From positions 1,612,001 through 1,676,000 of the forward strand of contig CAVPVV010000003.1 of NCBI GenBank assembly GCA_963709325.1: a stretch of 64,000 bases of DNA, read 5' to 3'. The stretch is from VFZN01 sp963709325 (GTDB taxonomy: Bacteria > Acidobacteriota > Vicinamibacteria > Vicinamibacterales > UBA2999). This document shows positions 42,220 through 48,957 of the stretch, one piece after another. Each line of letters begins with the position of its first letter. Positions within the stretch are counted from its first letter, which is position 1. The position numbers and the translations under genes are program-made. The notes below the pieces were generated by a model that saw only the letters and a program-made list of their open reading frames with translations, was not told the origin of the DNA and ran no database searches.

Positions 42220-42900
42220 ATGCACATTGGCCTGATCGGCGGCATCGGACCGGCGGCAACCGAGTTCTACTATCGGCACATCACGGCGGCGCATGCCCGC
42301 GCGAAGCGGCCACTCGACCTGACCATCGTTCACGCCGACGCGCAGGATCTGGTGACGAATCTCCGCGCCAACCGGCGCGATGCCCAGACAATGGTGTTCG
42401 AGAAGTTGACCCGCCGGCTGGCCGCCGCCGGCGCGGATCAGGTTGCCGTGACCTCAATTGCCGGGCATTTCTGCCACCGTGAGTTCGAGGCGGTTTCGCC
42501 GCTGCCGGTCCTGAGCATCATTTCCGCGGTGCAGAGTGCACTCGCCGCCAAAAGCGTGACGCGCGTCGGCCTGATCGGCACGAAGGTGGCGATGGCAACA
42601 GGGGTGTACGGCGCCCTCGATGGGCTCGACGTCCGCGTCCCATCGGGAGACGACTTCGACGCGACCGAACGCGAATACCTCGGCATGGGAACGAGCGGCG
42701 CGGTGACTGCGGCGCAGCGCGCGTTCTTTTTTCGTATCGGAGGCGCACTGTATGGCCAGGGCGCCGAGCTGATCGTGCTCGCCGGCACCGACCTGTTCCT
42801 CGTCTTCGACGGTCAGGACTGCGGGTTCCCTACTTTCGATTGCGCGCTGGCCCACATCGGAGCGATCACGGCCCGCACCCTTGGCGCGCCGGCCGATTAG
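42220..42900 (+). CDS. Aspartate/glutamate racemase-fold protein without catalytic cysteines
   Basis: A 226-residue protein of the Asp/Glu racemase superfamily, starting MHIGLIGGIGPAATEFYYRH as YgeA-type racemases do. Active racemases use a cysteine in each half, within CTNT and GCTE motifs. Here the first region reads AVTSIAGH (about residues 76-83) and the second VLAGTDL (187-191), so both cysteines are replaced (Thr78 and Gly189). Cys85 lies nearby but not at the canonical place. It may be a non-racemising relative. Its stop overlaps the DUF4389 stop on the other strand by 4 bp. Confidence 0.8.
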   Translation: MHIGLIGGIGPAATEFYYRHITAAHARAKRPLDLTIVHADAQDLVTNLRANRRDAQTMVFEKLTRRLAAAGADQVAVTSIAGHFCHREFEAVSPLPVLSIISAVQSALAAKSVTRVGLIGTKVAMATGVYGALDGLDVRVPSGDDFDATEREYLGMGTSGAVTAAQRAFFFRIGGALYGQGAELIVLAGTDLFLVFDGQDCGFPTFDCALAHIGAITARTLGAPAD

Positions 42901-43529
42901 CTGAGCGAGAACGGCGGATACTCGTCCACCATCAGCAGCAGATACGACTCGACCCGCAATCGCCAGCGCAGCGCACCGACGCCGAACAGGTACAGAGCCT
43001 GAGGGTAGCTGCCGGTAATCAGGATCGCAAACCAGGCGACGATGCTGGTCAACGTCCACGCGATCAGGATGAACACGAGCGCGATGAAGTGCGGAATCGC
43101 GAGGAACAACCGGAAGCCGACGGTGAGCCGGTTCCGCGGCTCCGGCGGATCGATGAGGTCGATCGTCGCGGGATACGGCGCGTCTCCGAACGGCGGGTAC
43201 TCGTCCTCGAGCAGCATCACGTACGACAGCGCACGCACCCGCCATCGGAGATAGAAGGCGGTGAATTGCCGGATGCCGAGTATCTGGCGCCCGGTGATGA
43301 CGATCGTGAACCAGCTGACAACGGCGAGAAACGCAGCGACGGCGCCGAGCAGCCCGGTCTCGCTGCCCACGGTGGTTCGATTATCACCGCCCGACGCGGT
43401 GCCGAAGCCCATGCCGACGCCACCGACCAGAATCAGGTGCGGGATCGCGAGGATCAAACGAAACGCGGTGGTGAGGCGGTTGCGGCCGGTGACGAGCGGG
43501 GAGACGTCGATGGAAACCGGGTGCGGCAT
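42897..43529 (-). CDS. DUF4389 domain membrane protein (two copies of the domain)
   Basis: A 210-residue membrane protein made of two related halves: TGRNRLTTAFRLILAIPHLI ... FYLRWRVRALSYVMLLEDEYPPF and EPRNRLTVGFRLFLAIPHFI ... RWRLRVESYLLLMVDEYPPF. Each has two hydrophobic segments. Function is unknown. A TATAGT box (43541-43536, minus) ends 6 nt before the ATG and includes the stop codon of the MFS gene. Confidence 0.85.
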   Translation of the reverse strand: MPHPVSIDVSPLVTGRNRLTTAFRLILAIPHLILVGGVGMGFGTASGGDNRTTVGSETGLLGAVAAFLAVVSWFTIVITGRQILGIRQFTAFYLRWRVRALSYVMLLEDEYPPFGDAPYPATIDLIDPPEPRNRLTVGFRLFLAIPHFIALVFILIAWTLTSIVAWFAILITGSYPQALYLFGVGALRWRLRVESYLLLMVDEYPPFSLS

Positions 43530-43536
43530 GCCGTCA

Positions 43537-44769
43537 CTATACGCGGGTGCGCCAGTGCGGTTGAGCGGTCGCGATCAACCCGATCGCAGCCAGGCCCGCG
43601 AAACCCGCTCCGGCAATGAACGTCCACGAGGCGCCGAGGCCGCTCCAGAGGGCGCCGGCGAGAACGCTGGCCACGAGCAGCGCACTGCCGCTGATCAGGT
43701 TGAAGATGCCGAACCCGGTGCCGAGGAACTCCGCGGGAGCGATGTCCGCAACCAGCTTCGAGAGCAGGCCCTGGGTGGCGGCCATGTGCAGCCCCCACAG
43801 CGCCGTGCCCGCAAACACCGCCAGCGGCGAGCGGGCGATGGCCAGCGCAACATCGGCCGCAACCAGCAGCATCAATCCGATCACCAGCAGCGTCCGCGGG
43901 CTGAGGCGATCGGCAGCGGCGCCCGCCGGGTACGCGCCGGCAGCGTAGATGACGTTCATGACGATCATCACCAGCGGCACGTAGCGCAGGGCCAGCCCGA
44001 CGTCCTGGGCGCGTAACACCAGGAACGCCTCGCTGAACCGGGCCAGCGTGAAGACGCCGCCAACGAGAACGACCAGCCAGTAGCGCGAGGGAAGCCGTCT
44101 GATGTCCGACACGGTAAGCGCAGCTCTCCTTTGGCTTCTCGGACCGGCGCGCTCCGGCTCCCTGACGTACGCAACGAGAATCGCCACGGCGAGGAACGCT
44201 GGGGCGACACCCACCCACATCACGGTTCGGAGATCGCTCGCCAGCAGCGTCATGAGGGCGACGGCAACGAGCGGACCTATCAACGCTCCCACCGAATCGA
44301 GCGACTGGCGAAGCCCGTAGGCGGCGCCGCGCCGGTGGGCCGGCGTGATCTCCGCGATCAGCGCGTCCCGAGGCGCACCGCGGATGCCCTTGCCGACACG
44401 ATCCACGAATCGCGCGGCGAACACCCAGCCAACCGACGAGGCGAGCGGGAAGATCGGCTTGGTGCACGCCGCGAGCAGATAACCGAACACCATCACCGGC
44501 TTGCGCCTGCCCAGGTAATCGCTCAGCGCTCCCGAAAACACCTTCGTGATCGCGGCCGTCGCTTCAGCCACGCCTTCGATCAGGCCGACGGTGTTCATCG
44601 AGGCGCCCAGCACGGAGACCATGAACACCGGCAGCACGCTGTGGATCAGCTCGGACGAGACGTCCATGAACAGCGAGCCGAACCCGAGCGCCCAGATGCC
44701 CGCGGGAAGTGCCTGCCAGGACGCTGGCGCCAGCCCCGGAGAGCTGCGTTTGTCGGAAGGAGCGCCCAT
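43537..44769 (-). CDS. MFS transporter
   Basis: A 410-residue, 12-segment major-facilitator protein. Motif A after segment 2 is SGALSDYLGRRKP. PRDALIAEITPAHRRGAAYGLRQSLDSVGA in the central part resembles members near the multidrug/quinolone-type exporters. The substrate is unknown. The truncated exported-protein remnant lies just upstream on the same strand. Confidence 0.9.
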   Translation of the reverse strand: MGAPSDKRSSPGLAPASWQALPAGIWALGFGSLFMDVSSELIHSVLPVFMVSVLGASMNTVGLIEGVAEATAAITKVFSGALSDYLGRRKPVMVFGYLLAACTKPIFPLASSVGWVFAARFVDRVGKGIRGAPRDALIAEITPAHRRGAAYGLRQSLDSVGALIGPLVAVALMTLLASDLRTVMWVGVAPAFLAVAILVAYVREPERAGPRSQRRAALTVSDIRRLPSRYWLVVLVGGVFTLARFSEAFLVLRAQDVGLALRYVPLVMIVMNVIYAAGAYPAGAAADRLSPRTLLVIGLMLLVAADVALAIARSPLAVFAGTALWGLHMAATQGLLSKLVADIAPAEFLGTGFGIFNLISGSALLVASVLAGALWSGLGASWTFIAGAGFAGLAAIGLIATAQPHWRTRV

Positions 44770-44804
44770 TCACAAGCGACCGAAGGGCCCTGACTACGGC
44801 GCGA

Positions 44805-45059
44805 TCACACGCGTATTGACGCCCGTGCGAGGTCGTAGCGGAACGACTCGCCGCCCGCTCCGGCGCCCGGCGCGCCGCCGCCTTCGCCTTTCCAGTCGCC
44901 GAGCAGGGCCGTGCAAGCGGCGCTCAACGCTGGAGCGGCTGCCTGGCTGGCGTGACCGATGACCGGCGCCGCACCGGAACGCGCCCCGAGCAACGCGACG
45001 GACAAGCCAGCGATCGCGATCGTGAACAGCCCCAGCGCAAAAGATCGAGTCGCGCGCAT
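44805..45059 (-). pseudogene. Truncated exported protein remnant
   Basis: An 84-residue reading frame with a signal peptide (about 1-30). It ends soon after a segment, LLGDWKGEGGGAPGAG, that looks like the start of a secreted lipocalin/THAP4-like or DUF1579-like domain usually well over 100 residues long. The frame stops at ASIRV and no continuation is seen before the MFS gene 36 bp away. I read it as the 5' remnant of a deleted gene; a genuinely short protein cannot be excluded. Confidence 0.5.
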
Positions 45060-45098
45060 CGGGCCACGCTCAGTGTCGATAGGACCACACGTTGCGGG

Positions 45099-45593
45099 TC
45101 ATCGACTACCCACGGCTGCCGGCCGGAAGCCACGCAGCGCCGCCCAGCCAAGCGCAGCGAACAGGGCCAGGACGAGCAATTGGGTGACGGCAAACGGCGC
45201 TTCGGACTGCGTCGGGGCCAGCGACACCAGTGCGGGCGTCTTGGAAAAGAGCTGCACCACCAGCACGAAGACGTTCAGGTAGAGCGCGGTCACCGCCGTG
45301 AGCACGTAAGTAGTGCGCCAGCCACGGCTCATCTGCTTCCAGTAGCGCGCGGCCAGGCACACCGCGAGCACCAGGAGCGACAACACACCGACGACGCGGG
45401 CCGGCGATACCGAGGCGGACGGAAACCCGAAACCAGTGGCGCTCGTGAGCACGGTCATGCCCAGAAAGACACCGGTCCACGCGTCGAGACGCGCGCCGGC
45501 CATCAGGCCGCCGACCACGACCAGGCCCGCGATCATGCCGACAACGCTGATGACAACGTGAATCAGGGTGAGCGTTGGCAGATCGACGACCAT
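45099..45593 (-). CDS. Hypothetical membrane protein
   Basis: A 164-residue protein with five predicted membrane segments (about 8-32, 41-57, 65-84, 93-115 and 133-152). I do not recognise a family. It begins VVDLPTLTLIHVVISVVGM and has a Gly-rich first helix. It sits between the truncated exported-protein remnant and the PEP-mutase-like gene, all on the minus strand. Confidence 0.7.
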   Translation of the reverse strand: MVVDLPTLTLIHVVISVVGMIAGLVVVGGLMAGARLDAWTGVFLGMTVLTSATGFGFPSASVSPARVVGVLSLLVLAVCLAARYWKQMSRGWRTTYVLTAVTALYLNVFVLVVQLFSKTPALVSLAPTQSEAPFAVTQLLVLALFAALGWAALRGFRPAAVGSR

Positions 45594-45653
45594 GGCGAGC
45601 CCCTTTCGCGCGAAATGAAGCCGACGCGCGAGCGCAGGATATCACCGGCGGGA

Positions 45654-46460
45654 TCACTCTCGCGGAAACCAGCCGTTCACCTCGCCGAACGGAAGCGCCT
45701 GCCCCAGCCGGCCGAAGGTGCCGTGCTCCGCGATCTCCTGCGCCGCCTGAATGAAGCCGGTCCACGCCGCGCGCGCCAGCGCGCCGCCGACGCTGATCCG
45801 CCGCACCCCGAGACTGGCCAGGTCCTCGACGGTCGTGAAATCGGCGCCGACCAGCACGTTCACCGGCTTCGGCGCCACGGCGCGAACCACCGCGGCGATC
45901 TCGGCGCGGGTTCGGATGCCGGGCGCATACAGGCAATCCGCGCCGGCCGCGGCGTAGGCTTCGAGGCGCCGCAGCGTCTCGGCGAGATCCGGCCGGCCGA
46001 CGATGAAGCCCTCGGAGCGAGCGGTCAGAAGGACCCGCGAACCGCCGGCGTCGAGCGCCCGCCGCGCGGCGCCTACGCGCTCCACCGACAACTGGAAGTC
46101 GAAGAGCGGGTGCTCCGCATCGGCAGTCGAGTCCTCGATCGACAGGCCCGCCACACCGGTTTCGGCAGCGCGCGCGACGTTGGCGGCCACGCCCTCCGCC
46201 TCGATGGCGAAGCCGCCTTCGAAGTCGCCGTTGACCGGCACAGGCGACAGCGCTGCCATCTCCCGGAAATGGGTCAGCGCATCGTCCACCGTCAGTCCGT
46301 TGTCGCGCCTCCCCTTCGACCACGCCCAGCCGGAACTCGTGGTCGCAACCGCCAGGAACCCCAGGCGCGCGAGGAGGCGGAGGCTCCCTCCGTCCCACGG
46401 GTTGGGGATGACGAAGGTGCCGGATTCATGAAGCGACCGGAAGCGCTCGTAAACGTTCAC
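45654..46460 (-). CDS. Isocitrate lyase/PEP mutase family protein
   Basis: A 268-residue alpha/beta-barrel protein. VPVNGDFEGGFA (the Mg-binding DFEGG segment), GLSIEDST and LLTARSEGF mark the ICL/PEPM superfamily. It lacks the KKCGH-type isocitrate lyase motif, so it is closer to oxaloacetate decarboxylase or methylisocitrate-type members. The reaction is not assigned. The GTG start is preceded by an inverted repeat AAGTGCCG/CGGCACTT (46475-46482 and 46514-46521). Confidence 0.85.
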   Translation of the reverse strand: MNVYERFRSLHESGTFVIPNPWDGGSLRLLARLGFLAVATTSSGWAWSKGRRDNGLTVDDALTHFREMAALSPVPVNGDFEGGFAIEAEGVAANVARAAETGVAGLSIEDSTADAEHPLFDFQLSVERVGAARRALDAGGSRVLLTARSEGFIVGRPDLAETLRRLEAYAAAGADCLYAPGIRTRAEIAAVVRAVAPKPVNVLVGADFTTVEDLASLGVRRISVGGALARAAWTGFIQAAQEIAEHGTFGRLGQALPFGEVNGWFPRE

Positions 46461-46474
46461 ACTCGGTCCAATCC

Positions 46475-46521
46475 AAGTGCCGCCAGCGGGCGAGCATCTG
46501 CGTCAACCCATCCCGGCACTT
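46475..46521. promoter_or_regulatory. Inverted repeat upstream of the PEP-mutase-like gene
   Basis: AAGTGCCG (46475-46482) and CGGCACTT (46514-46521) are a perfect 8-bp inverted repeat with a 31-bp spacer, starting 15 bp from the GTG. It could be an operator or a leader hairpin. Nothing else is seen in the 140-bp gap. Confidence 0.35.
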
Positions 46522-46600
46522 GTCTCTCCACACACTTTAGCTTCTGGCGCCAGGGCCGCGGAGGAACTTCGCCGCGCGCGTTAGTGTTGAGCTGGCCGAG

Positions 46601-47686
46601 TCAGTTGTTCGTGATCGCGATGATGGTAATCACGACGATCGCGATGACCAGAATCGCGAAGAGCACCTTCCACGGGCTGATCGGATATCGGCCAGCGATC
46701 TTTCCGGAGTAGCCGTTGGCGAGTACCTGGAAGGCGCGCGCGCCATACGTGTAAGTCAGCAGCCAGATCGGCACCAGCACGTGCTTGAACGTGCGCCCGG
46801 AGAACGTCGGGAAGATGCGGAGGTTGCGATGCGTGTCGCCAGGAACCTGGGCGGCGCACAGACGCTCGAGCGTCGCCCGCATCTGGTTCAGCGACTGCTC
46901 GGCCGCGTCGAGCAGCACCACGCGATAGTGCTCCACCACATGACCGGAGAGAAACGCGGTGTCGTAGGGAACGACTTCCTGCGTGGGGAACGGCTCAACC
47001 TGCCGCAACAGGTCCAGCGGCAGCCCCTGCGTACCTGGCACCGGCTCATCGTCGAACACGTGATCCACGACGCCCGAGGCCGGCTCCCACCGCACCCGCC
47101 GCTCCTGCCGCGTGACCGGGTTTCCCTTACTGTCGCGCCCTTCGACCGAGACGTAGTAGTAATGGCCCGCCTCGGCTTCCCATGGGCAATGTGCCTGTGC
47201 GTCGAACGTCCAGTACGGGATGTAGAGGCTGTGGACCGTGTCCACGAGCGCGGTGCGCGCCAGCCGGTTCGGCGCGAACCACTTGCTCCGCCACCAGCCG
47301 CGGATATCGTCGCGCACTCGGTTGCGGTCCACCTTGAACGGCAACACACCCTGCGGACGGATCGGTGACTTGATTTCCTGGTAGTCCACCAGCGCCGGCG
47401 AGCCGCAGAACTCGCAGTTCTGGCCGACCCGGTCCGGATCGAAGACCATCACCGCGCGACAGCTCTGGCATTGCACGGTGCGCGTGGCGGTCTGCCAGCC
47501 ACGTTCGTCGGCGGGAAGCTCCCGCAGGGTGGTCACCAGATCCATCTCGGTGACCTTGCCGGTTTCGCGATCGATGGCGTACGGCGATTCGGTGCCGCAG
47601 AACGGGCACACGAGCTTCTGCTTGCCCGGGTCCCACTCCGCCTGCGCGCCGCACGCCGGGCACTCGTGCTTCTCGAGCGCGGAAAT
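46601..47686 (-). CDS. Zinc-ribbon membrane protein (YdjG-like), 5' end abuts a repeat array
   Basis: A protein with a two-knuckle zinc ribbon, a soluble middle part and a C-terminal membrane segment (about the last 25 residues, VLFAILVIAIVVITIIAI). It resembles Bacillus YdjG, the membrane partner of the SPFH protein YdjI. The first knuckle HECPACGAQ (codons at 47651-47662) lies upstream of the first standard start codon, the GTG at 47611. The frame is open upstream but reads into the nonamer array. An ATT at 47686, right at the array border, is the only start-like codon that keeps both knuckles. The start is therefore uncertain. Confidence 0.75.
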   Translation of the reverse strand: MSALEKHECPACGAQAEWDPGKQKLVCPFCGTESPYAIDRETGKVTEMDLVTTLRELPADERGWQTATRTVQCQSCRAVMVFDPDRVGQNCEFCGSPALVDYQEIKSPIRPQGVLPFKVDRNRVRDDIRGWWRSKWFAPNRLARTALVDTVHSLYIPYWTFDAQAHCPWEAEAGHYYYVSVEGRDSKGNPVTRQERRVRWEPASGVVDHVFDDEPVPGTQGLPLDLLRQVEPFPTQEVVPYDTAFLSGHVVEHYRVVLLDAAEQSLNQMRATLERLCAAQVPGDTHRNLRIFPTFSGRTFKHVLVPIWLLTYTYGARAFQVLANGYSGKIAGRYPISPWKVLFAILVIAIVVITIIAITNN

Positions 47687-47800
47687 CTCGCGGGTCGCGG
47701 GGTCTCGCGGGTCGCGGGGTTCGCGGCGTTCTCGCGGTTCTCGCGGTTCGCGGGGTTCTCGAGGTTCTCGGAGTTCTCGCCGTTCACGGCGTTCTCGCGA
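47687..47800 (+). repeat. Nonamer array, GGTTCTCGC/GGTTCGCGG type
   Basis: About a dozen imperfect 9-bp units fill the space between the SPFH gene stop (47805) and the zinc-ribbon gene. Variation is mainly at the fifth and last bases. Because the unit is 9 bp and contains no stop codon in any of six frames, all frames stay open across it. Confidence 0.85.
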
Positions 47801-47804
47801 CCGC

Positions 47805-48866
47805 CTATTCGCCCATGTAGGTCGTGAGTGCCGAGCGGCTGATTCGCCAGCTCGATCCGATCTTCTTGCCCTTCAGCTCGCCCGATTCGAGCACCGCCAT
47901 GACGTCGGCCTCGGACACGCCCAGCGCCCCCGCCGCATCAGCGGGGCTGAGCAACTCGGGAAGGCCAGCCGCGGGGGCAGCAGCCGGCGCGACGGTCGGC
48001 GTCGCCTGACCGCCGGCCAACCCCTGCTGGACCATCTGCTGCGCGAGACCGAACCCGACGGCGAGCTCCGCCGCGGCTCCGGCGGGTCCACCGCCACCAC
48101 CGCTTTCGAAGCCCTTCCCCATCTGGTACTTCACGTAGTCGTTCAGGTTCCCGACCGCCGCCATGCTGGAGCGCTTGTCGATCGCCTGCTCCACCTCGGG
48201 CGGCACGGACACGTTCTCGACGATGAAGCTGGTGAGCTCGAGGCCGTACTTGGTGGTGACCGCCGGATTGATCAGCGGCAGGAGCGCCTCGCCCAGCTCC
48301 GTGTAACGCGCCGCGACGTCCAGTACCGGGACCTTCGCCGAGGCGATTGCGTCCGTGAAGATGCTGACGATGCGCGAGCGCATCGTGTCGCTGAACTCGT
48401 CGAGACGGAAGTTGTGGTCCGAGCCGGCCACCTCGCGAAGGAACGTCTTCACGTCCACGATTTTGAAGTCGTAGGTTCCGTAGGCGCGCACCCGCACGAC
48501 TCCGAAGTCGCTGTCGCGCAGCATCACCGGGTTGGCCGTGCCCCACTTATTGCCGGTGAACAGCCGGGTGACGACGTAGTAGACGTCTGCCTTGAACGGC
48601 GAATTGAAGCCGTAGGGCCAGGACTTCAGCTTGGTGAGGATCGGGATGTTGTCGGTGGCCAGCGTGTGCTTGCCGGGGCCGAACGTGTCGCCGAACTCGC
48701 CGAGGTAGACGAACTGCGCGACCTGGGACTCGCGGACGATCAGCTGCGCCCCGTTCTTGATCGCCTTGTCCTCATCGGGAAACCGGTACGACAACGTGTC
48801 CCGCGCGTCTTCGGTCCACTCGATGACCTCGAGCAGCTCACCCTTGATGAAGTCCATCAGGCCCAT
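47805..48866 (-). CDS. SPFH domain protein (YdjI-like) with C-terminal helix-turn-helix segment
   Basis: A 353-residue protein. Residues 30-240 form an SPFH domain of the virion-core-protein/YdjI type (GQxxIVRESQVAQFVYLGEFGDTFGPG, YYVVTRLFTGNKWGTANPVMLRDSDFG). A Gly/Ala-rich linker follows, then a C-terminal excisionase-like module (LLSPADAAGALGVSEADVMAVLESGELKGKK). YdjI works with YdjG and PspA in Bacillus membrane stress; no PspA gene is seen here. A TACAAT box and AAGGGAG lie upstream of the ATG. Confidence 0.88.
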   Translation of the reverse strand: MGLMDFIKGELLEVIEWTEDARDTLSYRFPDEDKAIKNGAQLIVRESQVAQFVYLGEFGDTFGPGKHTLATDNIPILTKLKSWPYGFNSPFKADVYYVVTRLFTGNKWGTANPVMLRDSDFGVVRVRAYGTYDFKIVDVKTFLREVAGSDHNFRLDEFSDTMRSRIVSIFTDAIASAKVPVLDVAARYTELGEALLPLINPAVTTKYGLELTSFIVENVSVPPEVEQAIDKRSSMAAVGNLNDYVKYQMGKGFESGGGGGPAGAAAELAVGFGLAQQMVQQGLAGGQATPTVAPAAAPAAGLPELLSPADAAGALGVSEADVMAVLESGELKGKKIGSSWRISRSALTTYMGE

Positions 48867-48957
48867 AGCGAAGCGCTCCCTTCAGATCGAAAAGACCTTC
48901 GATTGTAGCGCGTACGCATGCGTGGCGGCCGAATCGCGCCATCTTCCCCGACGACTG

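Noticed and set aside
44952..46712. 586-codon plus-strand frame opposite the membrane-protein and PEP-mutase-like genes
   Set aside because: It is shadow coding: Arg- and Gln-rich without domains, while the minus strand has two credible genes.
47533..47787. Reading frames of the type Arg-Glu-Pro or Ser-Arg-Gly repeated, across the nonamer arrays (also at 35283-35333, 55851-55930 and 56345-56407)
   Set aside because: The 9-bp unit has no stop codon in any frame, so open frames arise automatically; these frames have no start context or conserved neighbours.
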